Counted from the first letter of the stretch, positions 18,212 through 29,559 are shown. The stretch is 64,000 nucleotides of DNA from Pasteurella oralis (GCF_002850605.1 NZ_NXGB01000003.1:62001-126000); one strand, 5' to 3'. A program made the numbers and translations. The notes: a model not told the origin generated them from the sequence alone.

Positions 18212-19549
18212 ATGCTTTATTTAGAGTTTTTGTTCCTACTACTCATGCTATATGTGGGTAGCCGTTTTGGCGGTATAGGATTGGGGGTTGTATCTGGGAT
18301 TGGCTTAGTGATCGAAGTCTTTATTTTCCGCATGCCAGTTGGAAAAGCCCCAGTTGATGTTATGTTGATTATTCTTTCCGTTGTTACTTGTGCATCTATT
18401 TTAGAAGCTGCTGGTGGCTTAAAATTTATGCTGCAAGTCGCAGAACGTATTTTACGTAGTAACCCGAAACGTATCACATTACTTGGTCCAATCGTTACTT
18501 ATTTAATGACATTTATGCTTGGAACAGGTCACTCAGTCTATTCGATTATGCCAATTATTGGTGATGTGGCATTAAAAAATAAAATTCGCCCTGAGCGTCC
18601 AATGGCAGCAGCATCTGTTGCATCTCAATTAGCGATTACGTCAAGTCCACTTTCTGCAGCAGTAGTATTCTATCTTGGTAAAATTGTTGAATTACCCGGT
18701 TTTGCACATATTTCCTTATTAGATATTATTTCAGTTACCGTTCCTGCAACCTTTATTGGTACACTTGCATTATCTTTATATAGTATGCGCCGTGGTAAAG
18801 AGCTAGAAGATGATCCAGAATACCAGCGCCGCTTACAAGATCCAATTTGGCGCGATCGTATTTTAAATACAACAACGACAACGTTAAATGAAGAGTTACC
18901 GCCTGCGGCAAAACAATCAGTTTACTTATTTTTGCTCGCTTTAGCTGTTATTGTCATTGTGGCGATGTTCCCTGAAATTCGTACTATTGGTGAGGGTGAT
19001 AAAGTTAAACCTATTTCGATGTCACTTATTATCCAAATGATGATGCTCTGTTTTGGCGGTATTATCTTATTAGTGACTCGAACTAATCCTCAAATTGTAC
19101 CAAATGGTGTTGTATTTAAATCAGGTATGGTGGCAGCTATTGCAATTTTTGGTATTGCATGGATGAGTGATACTTACTTCAAATTCGCTATGCCAGAGTT
19201 TAGAGAAGGTATTACTTCAATGGTAAGACATTACCCTTGGACCTTTGCACTTGCGTTATTTGCTGTGTCAGTAGTCATTAACAGTCAAGCTGCAACGGCT
19301 GTCATGATGTTACCTGTTGGTCTTGAATTAGGTCTACCTGTGGCATTATTGGTCGGTTTAATGCCCGCTACTTATGGTTATTTCTTTATTCCAAACTATC
19401 CATCAGATATTGCAACAGTCAACTTTGATGTGACAGGTACAACAAAAATAGGTAAGTATTACTTTAACCATAGCTTTATGGTACCAGGACTTATTGGGGT
19501 TGTGACAGCTTGTTGTGTTGGTTATGTGATAGCACAAATCATGATTTAA
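18212..19549 (+). CDS. dcuB: Anaerobic C4-dicarboxylate carrier, DcuB type
   Basis: The 445-residue, highly hydrophobic protein belongs to the DcuA/DcuB antiporter family, which exchanges fumarate or other C4-dicarboxylates for succinate during anaerobic fumarate respiration. Diagnostic segments are FGGIGLGVVSGIGLV, FMLGTGHSVYSIMPII, KNKIRPERPMAAASVASQ, and the C-terminal YPSDIATVNFDVTGTTKIG. The GTGH and RPERPMA stretches fit DcuB better than DcuA, but some segments resemble DcuA (ITSSPLSAAVV), so the subtype is uncertain. ATG 18212 follows AGAGGT. It appears to be a single-gene unit with its own terminator. Confidence 0.85.
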   Translation: MLYLEFLFLLLMLYVGSRFGGIGLGVVSGIGLVIEVFIFRMPVGKAPVDVMLIILSVVTCASILEAAGGLKFMLQVAERILRSNPKRITLLGPIVTYLMTFMLGTGHSVYSIMPIIGDVALKNKIRPERPMAAASVASQLAITSSPLSAAVVFYLGKIVELPGFAHISLLDIISVTVPATFIGTLALSLYSMRRGKELEDDPEYQRRLQDPIWRDRILNTTTTTLNEELPPAAKQSVYLFLLALAVIVIVAMFPEIRTIGEGDKVKPISMSLIIQMMMLCFGGIILLVTRTNPQIVPNGVVFKSGMVAAIAIFGIAWMSDTYFKFAMPEFREGITSMVRHYPWTFALALFAVSVVINSQAATAVMMLPVGLELGLPVALLVGLMPATYGYFFIPNYPSDIATVNFDVTGTTKIGKYYFNHSFMVPGLIGVVTACCVGYVIAQIMI

Positions 19550-19566
19550 TTTGTGATTTTTGTTAT

Positions 19567-19604
19567 AAAAATGCGGTCAAAGTTAAAATATTGACCGCAT
19601 TTTT
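19567..19604 (+). terminator. Terminator after dcuB built from uptake-signal variants
   Basis: Arms AAAAATGCGGTCAA and TTGACCGCATTTTT pair over 14 bases around a 10-base loop and end in a T run. The core ATGCGGT is one base off the uptake signal, which suggests a former signal pair. Confidence 0.75.
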
Positions 19605-19647
19605 CATATCATTTGGTTATTTCTCTTTCTATATTTAAGGAACATGT

Positions 19648-20547
19648 ATGTTTAGAGCGTTAGGACAAATTTTCACAAAACTGACCGCACTTTTATTGCT
19701 TGTATTCAGTGTCAATACGATGGTTGTAGCAGAAACTGCAGAGTCAAAGCAAAAATTAGATGAAATTGAAAGGCTTCTCTTTATTCATGGGACCGAAGGT
19801 CCTGTCAAATTTCCTTTACCTGGTGGTGTTTTTGACTTGCCTAGTGATATGGTACTTTTGCCTGGATTTTATGCTAATCAATTCATGGAGCTTATTGGTA
19901 ATAACGCGGATATAGGTCGTTTAGCAATAGTGATGAAAAAAGATGACCCTTCTTGGATTTTTGATATCGTCTATTCTGATATCGGTTATATCTCAGATAA
20001 AGAAGCAAAAACATGGGATATAGATGCACTGTTTGAGAAATTGCGAGAAGGTGATAAAGAGCTCAATGAGATTCGTCGTGAAAAAGGTGCAGCAGAAATT
20101 GATACCTTAGGTTGGGTCAAAAAACCAATTTACGATGACAAAAAGCACCATCTCGTTTGGGCTATTAATTTAAAACCAATAGGACCTAATGTAGAGGAAG
20201 GGGCTAGCAATATTGTTAATTATAATGCTTATCTGCTTAGTCGTATAGGTTATATCGGGTTATCATTCTTGACTGAAGAATCAACATTTGAGTCTGAGCA
20301 AGCGATTGCGGAAGAGCTGCGTGAGCGTATCCACTTTAATGAAGGGGAAGGATATGAAGATTTTACACTAGGGAAAGACAAAGTTGCTTGGTTTGGGATA
20401 TCTACTTTAGTTAGCGGTACATTTGGACAAAAATCAAGTTTATTTACAGAGAGAGATAAATTTTTTTTGCTAGTTGCGATGATTATTATTGCGGTTGTAT
20501 TGTTTGCTGTTATTGCATTTAAACGATTATTAAGACGGAAGTGTTAA
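19648..20547 (+). CDS. DUF2167 family membrane protein
   Basis: The function of this family is unknown. The 299-residue protein has a Sec signal peptide (cut expected after VVAE or nearby), a periplasmic region with the DUF2167 hallmarks (GYISDKEAKTWDIDALFEKL, then LGWVKKPIYDDKKHHLVWA and NYNAYLLSRIGYIGLSF), and one C-terminal membrane span (FLLVAMIIIAVVLFAVIAF) followed by RLLRRKC. It would therefore be anchored in the inner membrane with the main domain outside. An exact uptake signal lies inside the signal peptide and encodes Thr-Ala-Leu. It stands alone between dcuB and the convergent rho. Confidence 0.8.
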   Translation: MFRALGQIFTKLTALLLLVFSVNTMVVAETAESKQKLDEIERLLFIHGTEGPVKFPLPGGVFDLPSDMVLLPGFYANQFMELIGNNADIGRLAIVMKKDDPSWIFDIVYSDIGYISDKEAKTWDIDALFEKLREGDKELNEIRREKGAAEIDTLGWVKKPIYDDKKHHLVWAINLKPIGPNVEEGASNIVNYNAYLLSRIGYIGLSFLTEESTFESEQAIAEELRERIHFNEGEGYEDFTLGKDKVAWFGISTLVSGTFGQKSSLFTERDKFFLLVAMIIIAVVLFAVIAFKRLLRRKC

Positions 20548-20582
20548 TTTCATCGAATAGCCATGATACAGTTCAGTAATAG

Positions 20583-20613
20583 AAAAGCCTCAAAATCAAT
20601 TTTTGAGGCTTTT
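20583..20613. terminator. Bidirectional terminator between the DUF2167 gene and rho
   Basis: AAAAGCCTCAAAA and TTTTTGAGGCTTTT pair around a TCAA loop, with A and T tracts on both sides, so it can serve both convergent genes. Confidence 0.85.
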
Positions 20614-20631
20614 AACATTTGAGTTGTAAAA

Positions 20632-21894
20632 CTATGAACGCTTCATAATCTCGAAGAATTCATCATTAGTTTTTGCTACCATGAGTTTATCAATGAGGAA
20701 TTCCATTGCTTCCACTTCACCCATTGGGTTAAGAATTTTACGTAGGATCCACATTTTTTGTAACTCATCAGGTGTAGTGAGTAAGTCTTCTTTACGTGTA
20801 CCTGAACGATTAAAGTCGATTGCTGGGAAGACACGTTTTTCTGCAATTTTACGGGATAGATGTAATTCCATATTACCTGTACCTTTGAATTCTTCAAAGA
20901 TAACTTCATCCATTTTAGAACCTGTATCGACGAGAGCAGTGGCAATAATGGTTAAGCTACCGCCTTCTTCTACATTACGTGCTGCACCGAAGAAGCGTTT
21001 TGGGCGATGTAATGCATTTGCGTCCACACCACCAGAAAGAATCTTACCAGACGCGGGGGTCACGGTATTATAAGCTCGTGCTAGACGGGTAATTGAGTCT
21101 AGTAAAATCACAACATCTTTTTTATGCTCAACTGAGCGTTTTGCTTTCTCAATAACCATTTCTGCCACTTGCACATGACGCGTTGCTGGCTCATCAAAAG
21201 TTGAAGCAATTACTTCACCTTTTACTGAACGTTGCATTTCAGTCACTTCTTCTGGACGTTCATCGATTAAAAGTACGATAAGCTCACATTCTGGATAGTT
21301 GTGGGTAATACTTTGCGCAATATTTTGCAATAACATTGTTTTACCCGCTTTAGGTGGCGCGACGATAAGACCACGCTGTCCTTTACCAATAGGCGAAGCT
21401 AAATCTAAGATACGAGCAGTTAAGTCTTCTGTTGAACCGTTACCACGCTCCATTCTCAAACGAGAATTAGCATGTAATGGAGTTAAGTTTTCAAATAGGA
21501 TTTTGCTACGTGAAACTTCAGGTCTATCGTCATTTACTTGATCAACTTTTAATAAAGCAAAATAACGTTCACCTTCTTTAGGTGGGCGAATTTTACCTTC
21601 AATTTTATCACCAGTTTGTAAGTTGAAACGACGAATTTGGCTTGGCGATACATAGATATCATCAGGACCAGCGAGATAGGAACTGTCTGCTGAACGTAAG
21701 AAACCGAAACCATCTGGTAAAATTTCTAATACGCCGCCACCAAAGATGTCTTCCCCACTTTTGGCATGTTGTTTTAAGATAGCAAAAACAATGTCTTGTT
21801 TGCGTAAACGCGCTAAATTTTCTAAGCCCATTTGTCCTTCGCCGAGTTCGACAAGTTCGGAAACGGGTCTATTTTTAAGTTCTGTAAGATGCAT
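20632..21894 (-). CDS. rho: Transcription termination factor Rho
   Basis: Rho is a hexameric RNA-dependent ATPase that ends transcription at C-rich unstructured sites. The 420-residue protein, about the length of E. coli Rho (419), contains the RNA-binding cold-shock motif DGFGFLRS, Walker [11 protein letters not shown], Walker [17 protein letters not shown], and the Q-loop/R-loop region [20 protein letters not shown]. It diverges from rhlB; in E. coli rhlB also lies next to the trxA-rho region. No trxA is present here. Confidence 0.97.
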   Translation of the reverse strand: MHLTELKNRPVSELVELGEGQMGLENLARLRKQDIVFAILKQHAKSGEDIFGGGVLEILPDGFGFLRSADSSYLAGPDDIYVSPSQIRRFNLQTGDKIEGKIRPPKEGERYFALLKVDQVNDDRPEVSRSKILFENLTPLHANSRLRMERGNGSTEDLTARILDLASPIGKGQRGLIVAPPKAGKTMLLQNIAQSITHNYPECELIVLLIDERPEEVTEMQRSVKGEVIASTFDEPATRHVQVAEMVIEKAKRSVEHKKDVVILLDSITRLARAYNTVTPASGKILSGGVDANALHRPKRFFGAARNVEEGGSLTIIATALVDTGSKMDEVIFEEFKGTGNMELHLSRKIAEKRVFPAIDFNRSGTRKEDLLTTPDELQKMWILRKILNPMGEVEAMEFLIDKLMVAKTNDEFFEIMKRS

Positions 21895-22108
21895 AATATT
21901 TGAGGGTTGTTATTGATTTGATAAAAAGAATAAATGAATGAATATGTGATTTTTTAGAATGTGCGTAAATTATCACTAAAACCCGCTACTGTCTAGTTTT
22001 AGCCCGGATTTTTGTGAAAAAAATTGAAAAAGTGCGGTCAGTTTTTGGGGATTTTTCTACTTCATGCTATTCTTAGCACAATTTTTTCTAAGCGATTTCT
22101 TATTTTTT

Positions 22109-23383
22109 ATGCAAAATAATTATTTAACTCAACTCCGTTTTACTGATTTGCCTTTAAATAGCAAAGTATTAAGTGCACTACAAGCGAAGGGCTTTGATTA
22201 TTGTACGCCAATTCAAGCACTTTCTTTGCCTATCAGCTTGGCTGGGAAAGATGTGGCGGGACAAGCACAAACAGGCACGGGAAAAACAATGGCATTTTTA
22301 ACAGCCACTTTTCACCATTTATTAGAATGTCAAACAGGATCTTCTTTTTCACAGCCTCGAGCATTAATTTTGGCACCAACCCGTGAATTAGCAGTCCAAA
22401 TTAACAATGATGCTGAGTTGTTAGCTAAAGCAACAGGGTTAAAAACAGGTTTAGCCTATGGTGGAGATGGTTATGATAAACAGTTAAAAGCGATTGAAGA
22501 AGGTGTTGATATTTTAATCGGCACGACTGGACGAGTAATTGACTATGTCAAACAAGGCATTGTTTGCTTAGATCAAATTCAAGTGGTAGTGCTGGATGAA
22601 GCTGATCGTATGTTCGATCTGGGATTTATTAAAGATATTCGCTATTTGTTGCGTAAATGCCCGCCACCACAACAGCGCTTAACTATGTTATTTTCTGCTA
22701 CATTATCCTATAAAGTGCGTGAGCTAGCATTTGAAGATATGAATGAGCCTGAATATGTCGAAATTGAGCCATTACAAAAAACGGGTCATCGTATTAAAGA
22801 GGAGCTATTTTATCCATCAAATCAAGACAAAATGGCGCTGTTGTTGACTTTATTAGAAGAAGAATGGCCAGAACGTTGTATTATCTTTGCCAATACGAAA
22901 CATCGCTGTGAAGATATTTGGGGTTATTTGGCCGCAGATGGGCATCGTGTCGGCTTATTGACTGGCGATGTTGCACAGAAAAAACGCCTTTCTTTATTAA
23001 AGCAGTTTACTGATGGGCAATTAGATATTTTAGTTGCGACTGATGTAGCTGCACGCGGTTTGCATATTGCTGATGTGACGCATGTTTTTAATTATGATTT
23101 ACCTGATGATCGGGAAGACTATGTACATCGTATTGGACGCACGGGGCGTGCTGGCGAAAGTGGTGTTTCAATCAGTTTCGCGTGTGAAGAATATGCAATG
23201 AATTTGCCGGCAATTGAAGAATATATTGCACATAGTATTCCTGTTAGTCAATATGATGCAAATGCGTTATTAGTATTACCAAAGCCTCATCGTATTAAGC
23301 GAAGTGGGCATTCAGCGAAGAACCACGCTAATATGCAGCGGAATTCGCAAAATAAACGGCATTTAAAACGAAATTTCAGCTAA
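22109..23383 (+). CDS. rhlB: ATP-dependent RNA helicase RhlB
   Basis: RhlB is the DEAD-box helicase of the RNA degradosome, unwinding structured RNA for RNase E and PNPase. The sequence has the Q motif ([13 protein letters not shown]), motif [13 protein letters not shown] in [16 protein letters not shown], and motif [12 protein letters not shown]. The C-terminus is short and basic ([11 protein letters not shown]...KRNFS), as in RhlB and unlike the longer tails of DeaD or SrmB. I start at ATG 22109 ([11 protein letters not shown]), giving 424 residues; the frame extends to ATG 22064, but the added residues are a hydrophobic stretch absent from RhlB. The ribosome site is weak for either start. 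Confidence 0.93.
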   Translation: MQNNYLTQLRFTDLPLNSKVLSALQAKGFDYCTPIQALSLPISLAGKDVAGQAQTGTGKTMAFLTATFHHLLECQTGSSFSQPRALILAPTRELAVQINNDAELLAKATGLKTGLAYGGDGYDKQLKAIEEGVDILIGTTGRVIDYVKQGIVCLDQIQVVVLDEADRMFDLGFIKDIRYLLRKCPPPQQRLTMLFSATLSYKVRELAFEDMNEPEYVEIEPLQKTGHRIKEELFYPSNQDKMALLLTLLEEEWPERCIIFANTKHRCEDIWGYLAADGHRVGLLTGDVAQKKRLSLLKQFTDGQLDILVATDVAARGLHIADVTHVFNYDLPDDREDYVHRIGRTGRAGESGVSISFACEEYAMNLPAIEEYIAHSIPVSQYDANALLVLPKPHRIKRSGHSAKNHANMQRNSQNKRHLKRNFS

Positions 23384-23466
23384 GTTATACGCATTATTTT
23401 TTCCAGATGGATTTTAGTACAAAAGGTAGATAATTGAGTGTAACAAATAAGTTAAAGGATATTAAT

Positions 23467-23778
23467 TTGAATACATTGACTGATTTTATTATCGATAAAT
23501 TAGATGATTTAAAAGCAACAGATATTTTACATCTTGATGTACGTGGTAAATCACCGATTACAGATGATATGGTAATTTGTACTGGTACATCAAGCCGTCA
23601 TGTTTCTTCTTTAGCGCAAAATTTAATTACAGAATGTAAACGCGCTGGTTTTGAAACTTTTGCTGATGAAGGTCTAGATACGGCAGATTGGATTGTTGTG
23701 GATTTGGGGCAAGCGATTGTTCACATCATGCAAGCAGACAGCCGAGAAATGTATCAACTGGAAAAACTGTGGGGCTAA
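23467..23778 (+). CDS. rsfS: Ribosomal silencing factor RsfS
   Basis: RsfS binds L14 of the large subunit and blocks subunit joining when nutrients are short. The conserved segments [41 protein letters not shown] and YQLEKLWG are present. Two TTG starts are possible: 23467 (AAGGA seven bases upstream; 103 residues, which matches known family lengths) and 23434 (AAGG seven bases upstream; 114 residues). I chose 23467 on homologue length. rlmH follows after three bases; the rsfS-rlmH pairing is conserved. Confidence 0.9.
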   Translation: MNTLTDFIIDKLDDLKATDILHLDVRGKSPITDDMVICTGTSSRHVSSLAQNLITECKRAGFETFADEGLDTADWIVVDLGQAIVHIMQADSREMYQLEKLWG

Positions 23779-23781
23779 GTT

Positions 23782-24249
23782 GTGAAAATTCAACTGATCG
23801 CCGTTGGGACAAAAATGCCGACTTGGGTAACACACGGGTTTGAAGAATACCAGCGTCGTTTTCCAAAAGATATGCCGTTTGAGCTTATTGAGATTGCTGC
23901 GGGTAAGCGTGGTAAAAATGCGGATATTAAGCGTATTTTGGAACAAGAAGGTAAAGCAATGCTAGCTGCTTGTGGTAAAAATCGAATTGTCAGTTTAGAT
24001 ATTCCTGGCAAACCTTGGACTACAGAACAGTTAGCTGTCCAGCTTGAAGCATGGAAACATGATGGTCGTGATGTATGTTTATTAATTGGGGGACCAGAAG
24101 GATTATCGCCAGAATGTAAAGCAGCAGCTGAACAAAGCTGGTCATTATCGCCTTTAACTTTACCACATCCATTAGTGCGTATTGTCGTCGCAGAAAGCTT
24201 ATATCGAGCTTGGTCTTTGACTACTAATCATCCTTATCATCGTGAATAA
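23782..24249 (+). CDS. rlmH: 23S rRNA pseudouridine-1915 N3-methyltransferase RlmH
   Basis: RlmH is a SPOUT-class enzyme that methylates pseudouridine 1915 in helix 69 on assembled 70S ribosomes. The 155 residues match the E. coli protein nearly throughout: VGTKMPTWV at the start, the SAM-knot [13 protein letters not shown], and the terminal [17 protein letters not shown]. It starts with GTG at 23782, just after the rsfS stop. mrdA follows directly. Confidence 0.97.
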   Translation: MKIQLIAVGTKMPTWVTHGFEEYQRRFPKDMPFELIEIAAGKRGKNADIKRILEQEGKAMLAACGKNRIVSLDIPGKPWTTEQLAVQLEAWKHDGRDVCLLIGGPEGLSPECKAAAEQSWSLSPLTLPHPLVRIVVAESLYRAWSLTTNHPYHRE

Positions 24250-24264
24250 TTGATTAATTCCACT

Positions 24265-26196
24265 ATGAATTTGAAAAAATTGCTGTCACAACCACAACAA
24301 GAACTAATTCGAGATAAAAAATCGGAGCGCAATCTTTTTGCACGCCGTGCATTAGTGTCTTTTATTGTTGTGCTAATTTTATCAGCAATTTTGGCAACCA
24401 ATTTGTACCACTTACAAATTATGAATTATGACAGTTATCAAACACGCTCAAATGGTAATCGGATTAAGTTATTGCCTTTGCCCCCCACTCGCGGCTTGAT
24501 TTATGACCGTTATGGTAAACTTTTAGCGGAGAATTTAACTTTCTTTGGTTTATATATAGTGCCTGAAAAAGTGGAAAATTTAGACCGCACTTTTGAAGAA
24601 TTAAAGACAATAGTTGGATTAACCGAAGAAGATATTGACGCATTCAAAAAAGAACGTCGCCGTTCTTCTCGTTATACTTCGATTTTATTAAAACCACATT
24701 TAACGGAAGAACAAATTGCTCGCTTTTCAGTAAATCAATATCGTTTTGCTAGTTTAGAGATTAAACCTTACTTCAAGCGTCATTATTTGTATGGTGAACC
24801 GTTGACACATATTTTAGGTTATGTAGCAAAAATTAATGATAAAGACGTAGAGCGTTTGAAAAAAGAAGATAAATATGCCAATTATGCTGGTACACATGAT
24901 ATCGGTAAGTTAGGTATTGAACGTTATTATGAGTCGCAGTTACATGGCACAACAGGGTTTGAAGAAGTTGAGGTTAATAACCGTGGTAAGGTGATTCGTA
25001 AATTACGTGAGCAACCTGCTATTGCCGGTAAAAGTATTCATTTGACGATTGATTTAGAGTTACAGCGTTATATTACTGATTTACTTGGTAATCAAAAGGG
25101 CGCTGTGGTGGTACTTGACCCGAAAGATAATAGTATTTTGGCGATGGTTTCTACTCCAAGTTATGACAATAATTTGTTTGTTGGTGGGATTTCAAGTGCG
25201 GATTATAGACGCCTTTTAAATGACCCTAATCGACCTTTATATAGCCGTGTGACACAAGGCGCTTATCCACCAGCGTCAACTGTTAAACCTTTTATTGGTG
25301 TCGCGGCGTTATATGAAAATGTGATTACACAAAACATGACAATTTTTGATCCCGGTTATTGGATTTTACCAAATACGACGAAACGTTTTCGTGATTGGAA
25401 AAAAACAGGACATGGGCATACTGATTTAAATAAGGCTATTGTAGAGTCTTCTGATACTTATTTTTATCAAACCGCTTATAACATGGGAATTGACCGTTTG
25501 TCTGATTGGATGAAACGTTTTGGTTTTGGTGTGCCAACGGGTATTGATATTCAAGAGGAAACAGCGGGTATTATGCCAAGTCGTGACTGGAAGCAAAAAC
25601 GGCATAAACGACCTTGGGTGCAGGGGGATACGATTTCAGTAGGAATAGGACAAGGCTATTGGATAGCAACGCCATTACAAGTGGCAAAAGCGACAAGTAT
25701 TTTAATCAATAATGGTAAAGTGCATACCCCTCATTTGATGAAAAGCATTGAGGGAAGTGCGGTCGAATTTTATCAAGATCCTTTATTGTATGAGGATATT
25801 ACTGAACCAAAAGCGGCTTATTGGGAAGCAGCTAAACGTGGTATGTATAATGTAGTCAATGCTTCTAATGGTACTGGACGTAAAGCTTTTGTGGGGACGA
25901 ATTATCGTGTGGCTGGAAAATCGGGCACAGCACAGGTCTTTAGTTTAAAAGAAAATCAGACTTATGATGCAAGTGGACTGAAAAAAGAATTACATGACCA
26001 TGCATGGTTTACGGCTTATGCGCCTTATGATGATCCTAAAATGGTGGTGGCAATTATTTTAGAAAATGCGGGTGGTGGCTCCAGTGTCGCAGCGCCTGTC
26101 GTGCGACAAATTATGGATTATTACCTTAATCAACGTTTACCACAAATGAATCATTTATCAACAGCGCCACAAACGGAATCTGAGGTGATTGAATAA
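24265..26196 (+). CDS. mrdA: Peptidoglycan D,D-transpeptidase PBP2
   Basis: PBP2 crosslinks peptidoglycan during cell elongation with RodA and MreBCD. The protein has a short cytoplasmic N-terminus, one membrane span ([19 protein letters not shown]), the non-penicillin-binding domain with [15 protein letters not shown], and the transpeptidase with STVK (Ser338 nucleophile, Lys341), SSD and KSGT. I start at ATG 24265 (MNLKKLL), giving 643 residues; the upstream TTG at 24250 would add five. The residue before the active Ser is Ala where many PBP2 have Gly (PPAST rather than PPGST). Its stop overlaps the rodA ATG by one base (TAATG). Confidence 0.96.
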   Translation: MNLKKLLSQPQQELIRDKKSERNLFARRALVSFIVVLILSAILATNLYHLQIMNYDSYQTRSNGNRIKLLPLPPTRGLIYDRYGKLLAENLTFFGLYIVPEKVENLDRTFEELKTIVGLTEEDIDAFKKERRRSSRYTSILLKPHLTEEQIARFSVNQYRFASLEIKPYFKRHYLYGEPLTHILGYVAKINDKDVERLKKEDKYANYAGTHDIGKLGIERYYESQLHGTTGFEEVEVNNRGKVIRKLREQPAIAGKSIHLTIDLELQRYITDLLGNQKGAVVVLDPKDNSILAMVSTPSYDNNLFVGGISSADYRRLLNDPNRPLYSRVTQGAYPPASTVKPFIGVAALYENVITQNMTIFDPGYWILPNTTKRFRDWKKTGHGHTDLNKAIVESSDTYFYQTAYNMGIDRLSDWMKRFGFGVPTGIDIQEETAGIMPSRDWKQKRHKRPWVQGDTISVGIGQGYWIATPLQVAKATSILINNGKVHTPHLMKSIEGSAVEFYQDPLLYEDITEPKAAYWEAAKRGMYNVVNASNGTGRKAFVGTNYRVAGKSGTAQVFSLKENQTYDASGLKKELHDHAWFTAYAPYDDPKMVVAIILENAGGGSSVAAPVVRQIMDYYLNQRLPQMNHLSTAPQTESEVIE

Positions 26197-27311
26197 TGCG
26201 CGAAAAGAACATTTGGCTTTTACTATGGCAGAAGTTACATATTGATTTATGGTTACTATTAGGGCTTATTGCAATTACGGGTTACGGTTTATTAGTGCTA
26301 TATAGTGCCTCTGGTGGTAATGAAGCGATGTTTCGTAATCGTTTGGTTCAGGTGTCATTAGGTTTTGCAGTGATGTTCATTATGGCACAATTTCCGCCTA
26401 AATTTTATCAACGCATTGCACCACTTTTATTTGCTGTTGGGATTATTTTATTAATTTTGGTTGATGCGATAGGTACCACAAGTAAAGGTGCACAACGTTG
26501 GTTAGACATGGGATTATTCCGTTTTCAACCTTCTGAAATTGTTAAGTTAGCAGTGCCATTGATGGTGGCAGTTTATTTAGGGAAGCGTCATCTTCCACCA
26601 AAATTGAGTCATACTTTCATTGCGTTAATTTTAATTTTAGTCCCCACTTTTTTGGTTGCGATTCAGCCTGATTTAGGCACCTCGATTTTAGTGAGTGCCT
26701 CTGGTTTGTTTGTGGTTTTTTTAGCTGGAATGAGTTGGTGGTTAATTTTGATCGCTGTTATAGGATTGGCTGCTTTTATCCCAATTATGTGGTTCTATTT
26801 AATGCATGATTATCAACGTACACGTGTGTTGACGTTATTTGATCCTGAAAAAGATCCTTTAGGCGCGGGCTTTCATATTTTACAATCTAAAATTGCCATT
26901 GGTTCTGGTGGTTTGAGTGGTAAAGGCTGGATGGAAGGAACACAATCTCAGCTTGAGTTTTTACCTGAACCACATACAGATTTTATTTTCGCTGTATTAA
27001 GTGAAGAATATGGCATGATTGGTTTTCTGATTTTAATGGCAATTTATTTGTTTATTGTTGGAAGAGGGCTAATCATTGGTTTAAATGCGCAAACGGCATT
27101 TGGGCGCATTTTGGTTGGGGCAATTACACTCATTTTTTTCGTTTATGTGTTTGTCAATATTGGTATGGTGAGTGGAATTTTACCCGTGGTTGGTGTGCCT
27201 TTACCCTTATTTAGTTATGGTGGTACCTCATTTGTGACATTGATGGCTGGCTTTGGTTTAATTATGTCAATTCATACACATAAGGAGCATTTTCTAAAGG
27301 GAACTAATTAG
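26196..27311 (+). CDS. rodA: Peptidoglycan glycosyltransferase RodA
   Basis: RodA is the SEDS-family polymerase that makes glycan strands for side-wall growth in partnership with PBP2. The 371-residue protein is almost wholly hydrophobic, with about ten spans, and has the family motifs [28 protein letters not shown] and, near the end, [14 protein letters not shown]. It is coupled to mrdA by a one-base overlap and followed by rlpA after 46 bases. Confidence 0.97.
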   Translation: MREKNIWLLLWQKLHIDLWLLLGLIAITGYGLLVLYSASGGNEAMFRNRLVQVSLGFAVMFIMAQFPPKFYQRIAPLLFAVGIILLILVDAIGTTSKGAQRWLDMGLFRFQPSEIVKLAVPLMVAVYLGKRHLPPKLSHTFIALILILVPTFLVAIQPDLGTSILVSASGLFVVFLAGMSWWLILIAVIGLAAFIPIMWFYLMHDYQRTRVLTLFDPEKDPLGAGFHILQSKIAIGSGGLSGKGWMEGTQSQLEFLPEPHTDFIFAVLSEEYGMIGFLILMAIYLFIVGRGLIIGLNAQTAFGRILVGAITLIFFVYVFVNIGMVSGILPVVGVPLPLFSYGGTSFVTLMAGFGLIMSIHTHKEHFLKGTN

Positions 27312-27357
27312 CATTTTGACTATCTTAGATTATGACTAAAAATAACAGAACTAACTC

Positions 27358-28242
27358 ATGATGAAACAAAAAACTTTTCAGATATTGACCGCACTTTTTG
27401 TTGCTTTAATTGCATTAAGTACAAAAGCAGAAATGACAAAGCAGTTATTTGGCTTACAAGGACCTAAATTAACTTATCAACAACCAGATACTAAATCCTA
27501 TTCTTATTGGATAAAAGGTGTAGGTTACCGCACTCAAACAACCAATGAAGCGAAAGCTTATTCAAGAGAAGGTATTGCCAGTTTTTATCATCGAAAATTT
27601 CATGGTAGAAAGACATCGAATGGTGAAATTTACAATGAAAATTTATATACTGCTGCACATAAAACTTTACCAATAAACTCGTATGTTTTAGTGACAAATT
27701 TACGTAATAACCGTAAAGTGATCGTGCGTATTAATGATAGAGGACCTTTTGTTAAGGGGCGAATTATTGATTTATCACGTGCAGCGGCGAGGGAAATTGG
27801 GATTATTGGCAGTGGGATTAGTAAAGTACGAGTGGAAATTTTTTCTGTTGATCAACAAGGTAAAATTTCAGGTCCTGCCACTGCGGCTTTAACTAAGTTG
27901 GCAAAAAATCAAGCGGTTGCCAATAGATTAGATAACAGTCTTGTAAGTGATACAGCCACGAGTGAGCGACTAACAGATAAGGTTACATCAACAAAGAGAA
28001 CAGCAACTGATGTAACCGCATATAAAATTCGTGTCCTTAGTTTAGATTCAAAACAGCAAGCCGAATCTTTGATTGCACGGCTTGGGCGTGATGACCTAAA
28101 AGTAGAAATTACCCCGAATGACACAAAATTTGATATCCACTTTGGGCCTTTTAGTGAAAAATCCCAAGTTGATGAATTAAAAACACAGTTGAGGAAACTC
28201 AATTATTCTAAACCATTAATTGTATATACATTTGGTAATTAA
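27358..28242 (+). CDS. rlpA: Septal-ring lytic transglycosylase RlpA-like protein
   Basis: RlpA binds denuded septal glycan and, in Pseudomonas, cleaves it. The 294-residue protein has a signal peptide, a double-psi beta-barrel domain (residues about 75-165; [38 protein letters not shown] with the catalytic-type Asp, then [15 protein letters not shown]) and a C-terminal SPOR domain (about 220-294). Unlike E. coli RlpA, the signal peptide has no lipobox cysteine, so the protein is predicted to be soluble in the periplasm. An uptake signal within the signal peptide encodes Thr-Ala-Leu. dacA follows after 22 bases. Confidence 0.9.
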   Translation: MMKQKTFQILTALFVALIALSTKAEMTKQLFGLQGPKLTYQQPDTKSYSYWIKGVGYRTQTTNEAKAYSREGIASFYHRKFHGRKTSNGEIYNENLYTAAHKTLPINSYVLVTNLRNNRKVIVRINDRGPFVKGRIIDLSRAAAREIGIIGSGISKVRVEIFSVDQQGKISGPATAALTKLAKNQAVANRLDNSLVSDTATSERLTDKVTSTKRTATDVTAYKIRVLSLDSKQQAESLIARLGRDDLKVEITPNDTKFDIHFGPFSEKSQVDELKTQLRKLNYSKPLIVYTFGN

Positions 28243-28264
28243 TCTAAATCAGGATACTGACAGT

Positions 28265-29449
28265 ATGTTTAAAAAAGTCGTAAAGAGAACGCAGGTTACA
28301 CTTATTGTAAGTTTATTTGTTGCATCAAATGTCGTTGCACAAGATATTGACTATGGGATTGGTGCGCCGCAATTAAATGCACAGACATTTATTTTGATGG
28401 ATTATAATTCTGGCGCGGTACTTGCCTCATTAAATCCAGATCAACGTCAATATCCTGCTTCATTAACAAAAATGATGACCAGCTATGTGGTAGGAGATGC
28501 GTTAAAGCAAGGCAAAATCAGTAATACAGATATGGTAACCATTGGCGAGAGTGCGTGGGGTAAAAATTTTCCTGGCTCTTCTAAAATGTTCTTAAATTTA
28601 AATCAGCAAGTTTCTGTTGCTGATTTAAATCGTGGTGTGATTATTGTGTCAGGCAATGATGCTTCAGTGGCTGTTGCAGAGCATGTTGCTGGTTCAGTAC
28701 CAGCGTTTGTTAATGTAATGAACAAATATGTAGCACAATTTGGTTTAAAAAATACTCATTTCACCACAGTACATGGTTTAGATGATGATAACCAATATTC
28801 TTCGGCACGAGATATGGCACTTATTGGTGCGCATTTAATTCGTGATTTACCAGAAGAATACCGTATTTATGCAGAAAAAGACTTTACTTTTAATAAGATT
28901 AAACAGAATAATCGCAATGGTCTGCTTTGGGATAAAACTTTACAAGTTGACGGTATTAAAACAGGTCATACTGATAAAGCAGGTTACAACTTAGTTACTT
29001 CCGCAGTGAATGGGAATAACATGCGTTTGATTTCTGTAGTAATGGGTGTGCCAACCATTAAGGGTCGCGAGGTTGAAACTAAGAAACTTTTACAGTGGGG
29101 ATTTGCAAATTTTGAAACTTTCAAAACACTTGAAGCAGGTAAAGCGGTTTCCGACCAATCCGTGTACTATGGCAACAATAGTAATGTTGCATTAGGTGTG
29201 CTGCAAGATGGTTTTATTACTATTCCGAAAGGAAGACAAACAGATTTAAAAGCGCGTTATGAGCTGCATTCAAAATATTTAAAAGCACCATTGGCTAAAG
29301 GACAAATTGTTGGGCAGGTGGTGTATCAGCTCGATGGTAAAGATGTGGCAAAAGTCGATTTACAAGTGATGCAAGAAGTACAAGAAGGTGGCATTTTTGG
29401 TAATGCGTGGGATTGGTTAGTATTAACAGTAAAAAGTCTGTTTGATTAA
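28265..29449 (+). CDS. dacA: D-alanyl-D-alanine carboxypeptidase (PBP5/6 type)
   Basis: DacA trims the terminal D-Ala from pentapeptide stems, limiting crosslinking. I start at ATG 28265 (MFKKVVKRTQV), which gives a proper signal peptide ending VVA-Q; a longer frame would overlap rlpA. The 394-residue protein has SLTK (Ser66), SGND, and KTGHTDKAG, followed by the PBP5 C-terminal beta domain and an amphipathic tail (GNAWDWLVLTVKSLFD) that anchors it to the outer face of the inner membrane. Confidence 0.96.
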   Translation: MFKKVVKRTQVTLIVSLFVASNVVAQDIDYGIGAPQLNAQTFILMDYNSGAVLASLNPDQRQYPASLTKMMTSYVVGDALKQGKISNTDMVTIGESAWGKNFPGSSKMFLNLNQQVSVADLNRGVIIVSGNDASVAVAEHVAGSVPAFVNVMNKYVAQFGLKNTHFTTVHGLDDDNQYSSARDMALIGAHLIRDLPEEYRIYAEKDFTFNKIKQNNRNGLLWDKTLQVDGIKTGHTDKAGYNLVTSAVNGNNMRLISVVMGVPTIKGREVETKKLLQWGFANFETFKTLEAGKAVSDQSVYYGNNSNVALGVLQDGFITIPKGRQTDLKARYELHSKYLKAPLAKGQIVGQVVYQLDGKDVAKVDLQVMQEVQEGGIFGNAWDWLVLTVKSLFD

Positions 29450-29496
29450 TTCAATTTCGTCCTTATCTTGTAATAAATAAATTGGATATTTTTATG

Positions 29497-29530
29497 ACCG
29501 CACTTTAAGTGAATAGCTTAAAAGTGCGGT
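29497..29530. repeat. Inverted uptake-signal pair between dacA and ybeD
   Basis: ACCGCACTTTAAG (29497-29509) and CTTAAAAGTGCGGT (29517-29530) form a hairpin with one bulged A. Both arms contain an exact uptake signal. It may end part of the transcription from dacA; no clear T run follows. Confidence 0.6.
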
Positions 29531-29559
29531 TACATTTTGGTTAATTTTAGGATATTGAA

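Noticed and set aside
20681-21073. A 130-codon frame on the plus strand opposite rho
   Set aside because: It lies wholly inside rho on the other strand, has no ribosome site and no recognisable motif. It is a composition shadow, as are many similar frames opposite lipA, uvrA, rnr and leuC.
22064-22108. Upstream ATG for rhlB
   Set aside because: It would add a hydrophobic 15-residue stretch not present in RhlB proteins. The shorter start matches the family.
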